A DNA stretch of 64,000 nt, from contig JAFREQ010000046.1 of the NCBI GenBank assembly GCA_025331565.1, positions 442,501 through 506,500 on the forward strand, written 5' to 3'. The notes under the pieces were generated by a model. That model saw only the letters and a program-made list of their open reading frames with translations. It was not told the DNA's origin and searched no databases. Every line of letters starts with the position of its first letter. The stretch's first letter is position 1. This DNA comes from Holacanthus passer (lineage: Eukaryota; Chordata; Actinopteri; Pomacanthidae). Both the position numbers and the translations under genes were made by a program. This document shows, in pieces, positions 37,530 through 49,143 of this stretch.

Positions 37530-38070
37530 TGAAACGGCTGTAATCGAGCCGCTAATTCCTCAGAAGATTTATGATGGATCTAACAAGCTTTTCAGTTAAA
37601 CTGGAAAATATTGCTTTGATTACTCAGCATTAAAGAAATTAATGTCTTTATTTAAATTAAAATAAAGCCTTATCACTGTGGTATTTAAATCAGACAAACG
37701 CTGACAGGACTTAAATAATGACCCTGTCTTTATGTTGGCCTTACATTAATATTACTTTTTATCTCCATCCAGGATATTAATAATGGAATACTGAGGGAAT
37801 TAATACTTTTGATCATTAAGAGTTCAGAGCCGTATGAGTGGGAGAAGTGAGCGCTCAGGTCGTCATTAATAACCATCATAAAACATAGAACCAGTGGCTC
37901 TTTGGTGCCTCATTGCTGATGATTGATCATGAATATTAATAACACCAAATGGCAAATAAATGGCACCATTTAAATCCTCGTGGCCTCCTCCATATACGTC
38001 TTGTCAGGGAGGTGCTGCACCAAAAGAGGCCACATATTTCATCGAGCAGAGCTGTCACAGCGGCAGGCGT
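37530..38070. promoter_or_regulatory. Candidate conserved non-coding block
   Basis: GCCGCTAATTCCTCAGAAG, AGAAATTAATGTCTTTATTT, GGCCTTACATTAATATTAC, GGATATTAATAATGGAATAC, GGGAATTAATACTTTTGATC and CATCGAGCAGAGCTGTCACA. Strongly enriched in ATTAAT words. Confidence 0.42.
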
Positions 38071-38939
38071 TTTAATTTACACTGAGGATGAAGGGGGACG
38101 CGTCCTCCTCACTTCCCCAAATCCTGCCTCCGTCTCCGCCGTCTCTTCCAGTCTGACGTCTCACTAACAGCAGCTTCCTCCGACTGTCCGGCCGCCAAAC
38201 GCCCAGAGAAGAGACGAGACGACGTCGACACGTTGAAACGCTCGTCTGTCGCTGACGCCCCGGGTTCTGACTCTCAGGCATCGGGTCGGACTGAAGAACC
38301 TGCGGGATTTGACGACACCTTTCTTCATTGATGAATCTGTTATTGATCGGATGCTGCAGCTTTGATGCCACAGTTTTATACATTTCTTTATGAAACTATA
38401 AAATTACTTTCATGCTGCGTTTGCTTGTCGTCGTGAATATTTTTTTCAAATCAGTAAACACATTTTAATCTCATTTTAATTTCACCAACATGTGACTCTG
38501 TGCTGCTGAAAATCACCCATCAGCTTGAAATGATTTTGAAATCACATGGTTCAAGTGTTTGCATTGAGCCGCTCAGTCTTCGGTGACGCGTCTGTTTTTT
38601 TATTGATTTCATCTGAGAACATTTTCTCTTTTCATGAGGCAACAAAAGCAGCTCGACCTTCAAATTAACCTTAAATCCATCCAGTTATTTTCCAGGTTGA
38701 TTCGCAGGAAGCTTCCTCGCGCGTCTCCGCCTCCTCCGGAACCAAAGCCACGTCTCTCCGGGCCTCTGAATGATAAAGAGCTCAGCTCCTCTGGGACGTC
38801 GAGCGTCCGACGCGCTGCGGCTCGTACTGTAGTAAACCCGGAGCCGAGCCGGCAGCCTCCCGGAGATTTATTTGAAACGAGCCACCGGGGCGGTGCCACC
38901 GGCGTTACGATGACCCCATACATCAAACCTCGTGTGAGC

Positions 38940-39490
38940 ACATATTAAGTGCTTTTCTCATCCCACCCGCCCATTAAAAGTAAATAATCCACAGAGAATG
39001 AGGCATTTGTTACGGAGCCATCCTATTCTTCATACGTGACAGGTATCTGTTTGTACAAAGCCGGGAAGGTGTGTGAGGAGGAGGAGGAGGCGGCTGGAAT
39101 GATGATGTGAGAGGAGCGAGCGTCGCTCTTATATCCTCATATCACGGCCGAGGATTTACACCCGAGCCTTTAACCTCCCTGTTTAAACGCAGCGTGCGTC
39201 CCGCAGCACGAGCCGTTCGGCCTGTTTGTGAACGCGGCGAATTAAAAACAGAACAAAAAGGTAGACGTTCAGTTCATTAACACAAATTTCTTAATGAGCG
39301 GAGAACTGAGAGAGAAACTAGAAACCAATTAGTAATTAAGTCCCAGCATCACATGAGAATAAATTAAAATGATGCAGCTGTAATGCTTTCATGTTTTTGC
39401 ATATTTATGATGCTGAATTCATTCCATACCCTCCATATAAATCATGCAAATTTATGAAGTGAAGGTTTTGTTTTATTACAGCGTATTATG
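38940..39490. promoter_or_regulatory. Candidate enhancer block with POU octamer
   Basis: A perfect octamer ATGCAAAT at 39444-39451. Also AAACCAATTAGTAATTAAGT, GAGAATAAATTAAAATGATG, TGTTTTTGCATATTTATG, and CCATTAAAAGTAAATAATCC at the left end. Confidence 0.4.
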
Positions 39491-39592
39491 TCATGTTCAA
39501 TGTCTGAGGTGTCGCAGGAACGAGGTAAAGGCCGAGCTGATGGTGGTTCGTCTGGATTATTTATGGCCACTTCCTGTCAGCCTATACACAGC

Positions 39593-39630
<38 letters not shown>

Positions 39631-40779
39631 TCAGGATATTGATGATACAATCTCTTTCAAACGTCCACTTCTCACTGTGAGCAGCTGAATCAATTAGGTT
39701 TATACGATGTATTTCTAATGGAAACTAGTGACCTGCCTCATTAATAACGTCCCCGTGTTTCTGTGTGTGTGTGAACACACAGACACATCGTGCTCTGCAG
39801 TTTGTATGAAACACTGATCAGGTCCAGTTGATTCTGATTCTGGATCAGCAGCTTCAGTCACAAAGGTTCAACTGGCTCCTGTTTCAATGGGACTGACGTG
39901 ACCTCTGCATTCAGATCAATGGGAGAGACGTCACTCGTCGGATGACGTGGTGCTCGAGCATCAGCGAGATCCGGAAGAAGAACAGAGCATGTGTGTCCTG
40001 ATGGGACGAGGGTCTCCTCCAGGAGGACAGCGTCCTCATCCAGAGGACACAGGGTCACTGGATGATTCGATGAGGAGGAAACTGAATCATGTTTCTGCCT
40101 TCAGTCGCCTGAACCTGACACAACCGAACACCTGCGGGGGATTCTGGTCCGATGTCTTCGACAGCGTCTCCTTCACCATCATCACCATCACCATCATCAT
40201 CGTCATCATCATCATCGTCATCATCATCGAAACACTGGATGAGGGACGATCTGTAGGACGGACGATGTTCATCTGTCCAGTCGAGTCATCAGCTGTAACA
40301 GTAAACGTGTCTTCATGGAGGAGTTCGAGTTGGTGACGAATACTGAACAGTAACAAACACTGAATGTCTCTATATCTTCTTATAACCACATTATAGTGTG
40401 TTATGAACCTTGTAAATAAATGCTAATGCTAATAAATGTTAAAGTGAGCGGAGGGTTTAAATTAAACCATCAAACCTAATCTTCAGTGCGACACTGTGAA
40501 CGTTCAGGATCAGACAGTGAGGTTTCCTCTGATTCCTTCAATCACACACTCGATTCACACGATAAATAATGGACGACCGTCGGCGGCTGTAGCTGTTAGA
40601 TGATGTGAGCTGGGATGAAAAGCACACAATGAGAGAGGAGGAGGAGCCGGCGAGGGTCAAATGAAAACCTCGGTCCGTTCACGTCCCTCCGTCGCCGTCG
40701 GGAACTTTCCAACATGAAATGGGTCTTCAGAAAGTCACCTCGGACCGTCGGCCCGCCGCCGCCGGCCTCTGACCCGCCG

Positions 40780-41620
40780 CCGCGCTCCCGACATGATTGC
40801 TTTTGTTCTGTCGAGAATATTTAAATGGGGCTTTATAAAAGCGCGGAGTGCGGGTCGTAACACGGCGATTCTTCCAAACTGGTACAGATGCTGCGAATGT
40901 GCGGGGTCACAGCTCGGCGGTTAACAAAGCCGGCGCGCTCACAATGATCCACACTGCACATTCACTGCAATTTAGCCTGAGTAATAGATGAGGGTCACGC
41001 TGGGTCACTTTCAATTTCCACTTCCAGGGGGGAAAAATGAAAACAACTCATTTGCACAAATCTGAATAATTCAGTCACTCAAAAACGGGAGAAATGAAGA
41101 AAGAGGAGGGAGACACTGTTGCATCTCGTGGTCTAATGACGGCCGGCCTCTTAGTCGTCTTGCATAAAGGCTAATGATGAATCTGACGGAGGATATGAAT
41201 CCAGATGTAAGAATAAAGCGTCTCTTTCTCTCGCCGGCTTCGCTCGGGAGGCTCCGCTGCCTCCAGTGAGCGTTTAAACTTATCATAAATGTATTAAGAT
41301 TGCAGCGGGCCATGAAACAGCTGTAGACAATTAATCTTCTGCAAATCTTATCCGAGGAATTGGTTTCTGCAAAGTAACATCTGCTGCGAGAGGCGATTAT
41401 TCATGGGCAACGCGCAGCCGCCGCGCTTTTATGCATAGGGCACAATCATTGCCAATGAAGTAAAAATTTATAGTTTTCCCTGTTCAGTAAAAATAACATT
41501 CAGCAGCATTAAAACATCATCCATCAACATTGTCCTGGGGCCCGGGGCCATCGCAGGCACACAAATTAAAAAGTATTCATTTCGCAGGGAAGTTGCGGAG
41601 CGTGCGGCTCCGCTGGACTG
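40780..41620. promoter_or_regulatory. Strong candidate conserved non-coding element
   Basis: Long repeat-free stretch: ATGATTGCTTTTGTTCTGTC (SOX-like), GAATATTTAAATGGGGC, AGGCGATTATTCATGGGCAA, TTTTATGCATAGGGCACAAT, CATTGCCAATGAAGTAAAAA (NF-Y-like CCAAT), ACACAAATTAAAAAGTATTC. CpG-rich flanks on both sides. Confidence 0.43.
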
Positions 41621-42829
41621 ATTCTTTATTTATTTCTTTATTTTCTGCTGCTCAGAATGAAATTGGAGACGCGGGTTCGCTCTGGTTGGTGGAAGAGGAG
41701 AGATGAACCTCGTCCCCCCGAGACGCCGATCAGGAAGTGCAGGCCGTGATGGATGACATCCAACATGGACTTGCCAAATATGAACTTGGAATAAAATCAA
41801 ACTGTGTAATTTTCTTTGAAAGTTGTTTCTGTGATAAGATGTCGCACAGTTTTTAGAGAAAACTGAACGAGCACGTTCATCTGTCGATTTCCACGTGAGC
41901 TTTTAAATCAGAAGTGACCGAACACAGTCCAAAATAAACTGAACCCACCATTAAATCATACAGTTAAAACATTCAGTGTGAAAAGAAATATGAAAGATTT
42001 ATATTTGACTTTAACAACAAATACATCTGTAAATTTTTTTTTTTAATTTTAAAATGTCCTTTATTCTTCTTTCCTTCAGACGCTCATGTTACTTTTCACT
42101 TCCTCAGTTTCTGTTTCAGTCAACATGTTTAATTGTTTTCTCTTTTTTGGAAGCAACATTTCTTATTCTCTCTTTATGATAATGAGGTGGGCGTGTCCTC
42201 GTCTGTCCAGGGCCGGGATTGGTTCACAGAAAACAGCTTCGTACTGATGTCAATATTTTGACATATTGAATATTTTTTTAATATATATTTTATCCTTTGC
42301 TCCTGTTTGATGACATTAGGGCCTAAACTTTATTCTGTATATTTATGTTTGTTCATAAATAAAATGTTAACGTCAGTTTACCTGAAAACATTGAAACTAA
42401 AGCAACAACCTGAAACTGAACTGTGACGAGATTTTAGTGTTGGAAAGCTTTTTTCCACACGTTGAACTGTTTATGATCCAATAACATTTGTTCAGTCTTG
42501 TATGAATCAATTATTGTATCTCAGTCATGTGTGCGAGGAGCCAACAGGAAGTCTCTACTGAGCATGCTCAGTGCTCGTCCTTCTGCTCCCCTGAACTGGA
42601 GCCAGTTCACTGCAAATGATTAAAGCTAAAATCAATGAGATTCAACTTTTCATCAACCGACTGTTCGTGTTGCTGCTTCTAAAAAACCAAACGCAGGAGT
42701 TAAAATGACCAAACAGCAGCACGAAATCCAGAATCGTCCTGTTCCACCAGTGAAGCGTTCAAGTTCATTTACAGAAACTTTGCAGAAGGTGTCGGCAGCG
42801 ACGCGCGTTTGGTTTCATACCGAGGTTTA

Positions 42830-43110
42830 GTAAAGCGATCGGCCCGAGTGCAGATTGATAGAGATCCGCTTCTTCATTCCCCGACGGCTGTAATCTCACA
42901 GATGGCAATATCATTTAGAACGGAGGCCGTCAGCTGGAGCCGGGCCAGACGCCGCCTTTAATACCAGTTTGATCATCTGTAACTTTGGCCGCCTGTCGCT
43001 TGTTTTGCTTTTTAAACAAAGTAGAAAATATTCCGGCGATCAATCGTCATCGCCGCTCCCACCAGATATTTAGAGAAATAATTAAAGTTATCTATCATCA
43101 GAGGATCCGA
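42830..43110. promoter_or_regulatory. Candidate conserved non-coding block
   Basis: AGCGATCGGCCCGAGTGCAG, GATTGATAGAGATCCGC, GGCTGTAATCTCACAGATGG, CAATATCATTTAGAACGG and AATAATTAAAGTTATCTATC. Moderate only. Confidence 0.3.
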
Positions 43111-43424
43111 CGGAGACGATGAAGTCACGTTGAAAACAGAATCAACAAAGACCAAAAGGAACTTTTCACAGAAAAACACTTGTTTCCTCTGAGTCGCTTC
43201 ATGAGACGGATCAAAACTCTGATGTCTGAACTGTTCAGTGTGAATCCAAGAAACATTCAAGGCAAATTACAACCCGATGGTTAAGAGTCTGCCGTCTGTC
43301 CTCGTGTCAACGTGTTCGCTGAGTCCTCGTCGCTCAGTCGTTCTTCATTATCAGGCTTTTACTGATGACGCAGCATTTTACTGCTGAAGGACTTTAACAT
43401 TGGTTAGTTTCATTTACAGCTGAT

Positions 43425-43640
43425 TTTATAAGATCATCATATGTTTTGTGTAAAAAAAATGGTAATAAAATGGACAGTAACTAAGTACATTTACTCAACT
43501 ACTGCACTTAAGTACAATTTGGAGGTACTTGTATTTGCTTGAGTATTTCCATTTCTCCTACTTCTCATTTATCTACAGTTAGTTTGAAGCTTCAGATCAT
43601 TAATGGAAAATGTCATCATCAAATGAATCCTGATGTTTTA
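43425..43640 (+). mobile_element. hAT-type MITE remnant
   Basis: GGACAGTAACTAAGTACATT (43473 onward) then TACTCAACTACTGCACTTAA and GGAGGTACTTGTATTTGCTT: the left terminal region of the teleost MITE. The preceding TTATAAGATCATCATATGTT is an internal word of the same family, so two copies may be nested. An inverted partner end lies at 45630-45682. Confidence 0.6.
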
Positions 43641-43839
43641 TTACAGGAGATCAGATCAAAGTGATGAACAAAATAATGATCAACAATTATCATTTACATT
43701 ATTCTGAAATATCAGAAATATCACGTGACGCTTTTATTTTTGTGCTTTAACCGAAGCAGAATTTGAACCCAGGAGTGTCGACTGTCATCAGAAGGCCGCG
43801 GCCGCTCGGCGCGCGGGCGGCCATGTTTAAACCTCAACA

Positions 43840-44060
43840 TGTATTGTTCGACGTGACACGCTCAATTTATCATTAGTTGTGAGGGAGAACGGATGAGTAC
43901 ACTTTCAATTTAGTTCCGCTGCTTTCTCCATTCATCACGCCTCCCTCATCATCCATCATTTCGCCGCCTCAGATCCACACTCTCATAAGTTTAATGCAAT
44001 TAATCTTCATGCTAAGATAATTTCATATTAATGAACCAAGACATTTATTTGATTATTCAT
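43840..44060. promoter_or_regulatory. Candidate conserved non-coding block
   Basis: ACACGCTCAATTTATCATTA, CACTTTCAATTTAGTTCC, AATGCAATTAATCTTCATGC, TTCATATTAATGAACC and ACATTTATTTGATTATTC. AT-rich between two CpG-rich tracts. Confidence 0.36.
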
Positions 44061-45629
44061 TTGATGAAGTTGCATCAGGGGCGTCGACAGACTCTGCGTC
44101 GCCCGCTGAGCGTGAAAGTGAAGATTTCAGCGCGTTTCCTTTGTGTCGAGGTTTATGTTCGTTTCCCGCTGAGCCTCCCGTCTTCACACGACGAGCCCCG
44201 AGAAATTGGAAAAGTTGCAGCGATAGATAGGAGGTGACCTGGAAACAAAAGCAATCAGGGCTGGAGGAGGATGTGGTGGAGCGGCCGCCGCCGTCGGGCC
44301 CAGATTCAGCCGCTCTGTCAATAAAAGAAGAAATACCTTCAGAGGCACGAGGCCGAGGGCAAAGAGGAGTCTGCAATTTCACACCTTCATGTACCCGAGC
44401 GGAGGACATTTTTCATGCAGCTGCACCTTCTCACTCAGTGAAAGTCCCACCGCTGTTTGGGACAGAAATGATTCCTCTCATCACAAACTGGGGGGGTCCG
44501 TCCCCCCAGCTCGTCCAATCGCTGCACGAGTACATAATTATTTTCCAAACTAAATAAACTGGAATTCAACCACAAATCAATCAGTTCTCCATTTGAAGAA
44601 CTTCAGACTCAATTGTTGCTCAATCAAAGCAGAAAAAAAATCAATGGTGACCAATTATAGCTGTTTTCATTAGTTTATGTAAATGTGAGCTGGAAACGCT
44701 CGGTCTCATATTTCCCCCTTCTGGTCGGACAGGAAGCCAACAGGTCTCTGTCCCGGCGTCTGCGGCTCGTCCGAGGTTCGGACACGCAGCGTCATGTTGT
44801 GTTGATGCGTGTTGGTGTGTGACAGGTCTGTGGTCGCTTTCATTTGCTCCTGGTTGGACTGTGACCGCTCGTATGTACGTTGACCCGTGACGGCAGCGTG
44901 ACCACACACACAAACACGGTGAAGCCTGAAGACGTGTCCTGCGACAACTTCTCCATCAGAACCCAAAACTTTTCAATGAAACTCAACTAATAGAACTATT
45001 GTTGTGTTTTTATTCTGTTTCATTGCTTTATTTAGTTGTACCTTTATTTTGAAAGGTGCTGACTGCCAGTGAAGCCTGGAGTCACTGAACAATCACACAA
45101 ACATAAAGTCCAGACATTTTGTTTCAAGTGTCAAGATTAGAAAAGACAGAATCTTTGAAACAAACTAAAATAACATTCATGTTTGTGTGAAAGATTCCTT
45201 CAACCTTTGTTTAATTTCACACTTGAAATGAAGTTGCCAATTTATAAAATATGATATTTTCCATCGCGTTGTCAGAAACATTTGACTTTGAATCCAACAA
45301 CTTAAATAAGGATTTAGTTTCTGACAATATGGAGGAGAAAAAAAATCTGTTTTCAGTTTCTGGACTTTTCTATCATTTTAGATTTTTTGTGATATATTGA
45401 TGATTTGAACAGTTATTTAAATTAAACTCAGAGACTCTGAAACATGATGAAAAGATTTGATGTGAGAGATTGAAAAGGAAACCAGTTATTTAATATAGAG
45501 AAATTCAAATTGTATAAATTATATAAACTGAGCTGATATTTTGTTTGTAAAATCTTAATGTGAAATGTAATAAATTACTCTGTCAGATAAAAATGATGAG
45601 TAGAAGCAGAGCGTGAGTAAACTGTAAAT

Positions 45630-45682
45630 ACTCGAATACGAGAACCTTCATTAAGTATTTGAGTAGAAGTACTTAGTTACAG
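45630..45682 (-). mobile_element. hAT-type MITE right end
   Basis: AGTAGAAGTACTTAGTTACAGTG is the inverted form of the terminus at 43473 (ACAGTAACTAAGTAC). Probably a separate eroded copy, less likely the other end of one 2.2-kb element. Confidence 0.5.
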
Positions 45683-45759
45683 TGCGGCCGTGCTGAGGAT
45701 CCGCAGGTCGACACTCAGTGTGGACGCTGTGGTTTGTTCCTCGTCCTGCCGGTATCGAT

Positions 45760-45786
45760 CCCCCTCTCTCTCTCTCCCTCTCTCTC

Positions 45787-45829
<43 letters not shown>
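45760..45829. repeat. (CT)n microsatellite
   Basis: About 70 bp of CT with a few CCC interruptions. Confidence 0.95.
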
Positions 45830-45832
<3 letters not shown>

Positions 45833-45839
45833 CGTCACA

Positions 45840-46400
45840 TACATTACAGCAGCAGCACAGAATAGATGGCAGAACAATGTATTTAAAGGCATTACACTCC
45901 AACTAATGGCAAGTCTTGGAGGAGCCTCAGTCATTTGGCCTGTGAGTGGTCGGAGCGCTCGGTTTCCCAGCACAGCGTGATTTAAGATGATGTCCTCTGT
46001 GGACTCCATTCACTGGGATTCAATTTGGAAATGTATTCATATTTACTTAGTGTACCTGCATTGCATTTGTATAGATCACTCGAGGGTAAAAGTAAAATTG
46101 AGCAAATCGAATCAACGTATCGGGACATACGGGACGGTGGTGCGGAGTCTCCGGTCGGGGTCACTCTCGTGCCTTTTATGATGTCCCTCTGAAATCTATC
46201 TGAATCGCATTAAATTGGATATAAAGATGTGCAGACACATACATCACAGTAAATGGTGCGGTGGAGCATCGCTCGCCAAGAATCCCACCTCAACAATCGG
46301 GTTAGAGAATCGGCTTTAGATCCTATTAATAATTCACAATCTTGTTAGGGGAGAACAAACATTTCTGTTCAAGCAATTTGAGTCGCGGGATTGTTCTCGC
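45840..46400. promoter_or_regulatory. Strong candidate conserved non-coding element
   Basis: Repeat-free 560 bp, closest such block to gpat3 (3' side). Words: GAACAATGTATTTAAAGGCA, CTCCAACTAATGGCAAG, GATTCAATTTGGAAATGTAT, TCGCATTAAATTGGATATAA, CCTATTAATAATTCACAATC and GGAGAACAAACATTTCTG. Low CpG within, CpG-rich at 46400-46450. Confidence 0.43.
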
Positions 46401-47249
46401 AGAGGGAGCCGGAGGCCGAGACGCAGACGGGCCGCCAACCTGAGCTCGGTGTGTGTGGAAGAATAACTCCATGCTATTTCACACTCGCTGCTTTCTTTAT
46501 TAAAGCACCGTCACAGTAAACATGTCTCGCCTCGACTCAGCCCTTCGCTGCGATTCTTCCTCTCCTGCCTCCATCACGCAGGAGCAGGACGAGGTCTGAT
46601 TTTCCATCGTGGAGGACAGACGCTGCCCTGCTGCCGCCTCCACCGTCAGCCGAGGATCTCACTGAAACGTGATTCAGGATTTTAGAGCTGCTAGAAAACG
46701 ACACAGCCAACATATAAAACACGATTTAATATAATCAAAGAAAAGACAACAGAGAAAAACACAGTTCATCAAACCAGCAGAAAATAATCACGTAAAAAGA
46801 AAAATATATCCAGAATCAAATATAGAATATTCTGATTATCTGAACACTGAGCGTGTTTGAAGGTGAAGACGTGGACTTCTTCATGAGAAACAATCTGAGA
46901 ATTAAAGGGAAAAAAACATCAGTATATTTCTACATAAACACATGTGATAATATTTCTCCTGTGTTCAGTTCTGTGTCGCCTCTTCAGACTCTGAGTCACA
47001 AACCTGGTTTGTCTTGTTCATAGTTTGTTTTTAAAAGTCATGTTTATTCTCCATCAGTTTAAATATCGACTTCTTCCTGGTCGTGTTTGGATGAGACTCA
47101 GTTTCCATTTGACACTGAAATACAACAAAGAATAAAAAGCATCGAAGAACATTTACTTCGATGTGAAGATGAGCTGATGATAAAATACTGTCGATTAAAG
47201 AAATGACTCCGTGTTACTGTCGCTCTCGAACTGAGCGTCACCATCAGGG

Positions 47250-47310
47250 ACGGTCACCGAGTACATTTACTTATTTGTGGTACTTGTACTTGTAGCATCT
47301 TGATTTGACT
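47250..47310 (+). mobile_element. MITE terminal fragment
   Basis: GAGTACATTTACTTATTTGT followed by GGTACTTGTACTTGTAG: about 50 bp of the same hAT-type MITE terminus. Confidence 0.45.
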
Positions 47311-47673
47311 CCTGATGCAGATGAAAAGAAATGTTCGTGTCCAGGTGAGAAAACAAACAGCTTCTCTTTCACACGATTAATGAAGGTGACGCTGTTTAAA
47401 TGAGGTTTATAATGAATCTGTACATTTCTGTATTTTCCTTACTTTACTGTCATTATCCTTCAAAATTAAAACAACTGTTAATTTCATTTAAATCATCATA
47501 TTCAGTTTTTTTCTTCTGCCTTCAATTTCTACAGAAATATTAAATTTACATTTAAATCTCTATAATATTTCTTTCTTTCTTTTCTTTTCATTCAACTCTT
47601 CTTTTCTTGTTGAGCTCAGATGTTCTTGTTCTTGTTCTGGACTGTTTAACCTTCGTCTGTGGTTTTCAGCTGG

Positions 47674-47678
<5 letters not shown>

Positions 47679-47706
<28 letters not shown>
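47679..47706. repeat. (GT)n microsatellite
   Basis: Fourteen GT units. Confidence 0.95.
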
Positions 47707-47710
<4 letters not shown>

Positions 47711-48459
47711 ATGTTGATTGCTTTGTGTTGTTTGAATTATTTACGTCTTTATTTTGGAGGAGACGTGTGTCGGACCGGGGACCTCTGGTGGGGCCTCGAG
47801 CCGCAGGTTGGAAACAGCTTCAGATCAAATGTCATGTTGGGAGATATGAAAAATATTGGGAGTAAAAAACATGTTTGTGTTTGTATTTATAAATATATAT
47901 ATATTTCTGTTTCTCCTCAGCTTTGCATTTTATTTTTCACTGTTTTCATTCTTTCCTTCTCTATTTTCTTTTTAAAATTGTGTTACTATTTTATTTTTTA
48001 GATTCTTTCACCTTTTTGTTTTTTTGACAATTTAAACCTCGAGTCTGTTTCACTTTCTGTCACATGAGAACATTTCAAATATTCTTCAATCATTCTTGTT
48101 GTATTCTCGTTGGACTTTTGTCTGTTTCTGACATTATTTTGTGTCGATGATTATTTTTCCAGTTTCTTCAGGCTGGAACGTCCTTTCACTTATTTTGAGG
48201 TCTGAATTAAATATAATCTGATGTTAGTTTTGCTGCATTTGATTTAAATGTTAAAACAGAAACTGACAATAAATAAGAAAATGAAAATCATGATCATGAG
48301 AGTAAAGAAATGTGCAGATATTAGTTTGAGCTAAAATTCAGAGAATGAAAATATTCGGCTCAAACATGATTGTTTTAAAGGTGAATCTCACAGTTTGTCT
48401 TCAGTACTTTGATCTTAATGATCAGTTTCTTCATGGTTTGACTCTTTTTCTTCTCCTTA

Positions 48460-48465
48460 TTTATT
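48460..48465 (-). terminator. gpat3: Candidate gpat3 poly(A) signal
   Basis: AATAAA on the minus strand, about 680 nt past the gpat3 stop codon. It is the first canonical signal I noticed downstream. Single hexamers are common in AT-rich DNA, so this is tentative; if correct, 49143 down to about 48440 is the gpat3 3' UTR. Confidence 0.3.
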
Positions 48466-49143
48466 TTCCTACAACAGATGGGTTTTATCTTCGCCTTCAC
48501 TTATTCATCTTGGATTAACACAAACTCGCCACAACATAAAGTTTGCTCTTCATCACTTCACTGAAAACGTCCCGATCAAGCTGTTCGTCTTCATGTCTGT
48601 TTGTTCTGTCACATCTAAATTCATCCGTCATGATTTACTGCAGCAACGAAAAGATAAAAGAGTGAATTTAAACGTAATGAAGATGATTTTTTACAACCAC
48701 TAACATTTGGTTTGTGTCAGCAGGGAAACAGCAACAGACACAAACATTAAAGCTGCGACAGTCTGAGGTCAAAGCGATCAGACGTACAGTCGGGCTCCTG
48801 ATGACGGCTCGAGTGTTTCCAGTCTTCAGTGACCCTCAGCAGGAGGAAGAGGAGGAGAGCAACAGGATTGGTGTGTTGTCATACGCTGCCTCCTGCTGGT
48901 GGAAACACGCTCCTACACACTTGCAGGACTCGAGGAAGATCAGAAACACAGAGCTGATCTGAGCTTTGAGGCTGAACGTTGGTGTGAGACTAAAAAACAG
49001 TAAAAAATCTGTTTAAAAACTGTAAAATAAGACTTTAAGAGTTCAACAGTGTGTCTGAGGTTCATCCAGTTCACAAGTGCCTGGAAAATGATGATGGAAA
49101 TGAAGATCAGAGGCGTCGTCCAGTTTGAGCAGTTTGACCAGTT

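Larger units (their letters stand above)
34924..49143. other. Gene-free flank, part 4, up to the gpat3 stop codon
   Basis: No gene recognised before gpat3. It contains microsatellites (35365-35397, 35678-35734, 39596-39629, 45760-45829, 47679-47706), an ATC/GTC-rich tract (40176-40229), minisatellites at 36296-37100 and 37391-37470, MITE remnants and several regulatory-looking blocks. AT-rich 41800-42800 and 46720-48700 hold nothing I can name beyond possible gpat3 3' UTR at the far end. Confidence 0.7.

Noticed and set aside
48714..48962. 82-codon plus frame just past gpat3
   Set aside because: It lies on the opposite strand within the presumed gpat3 3' UTR, contains no known motif and has no splice partners.
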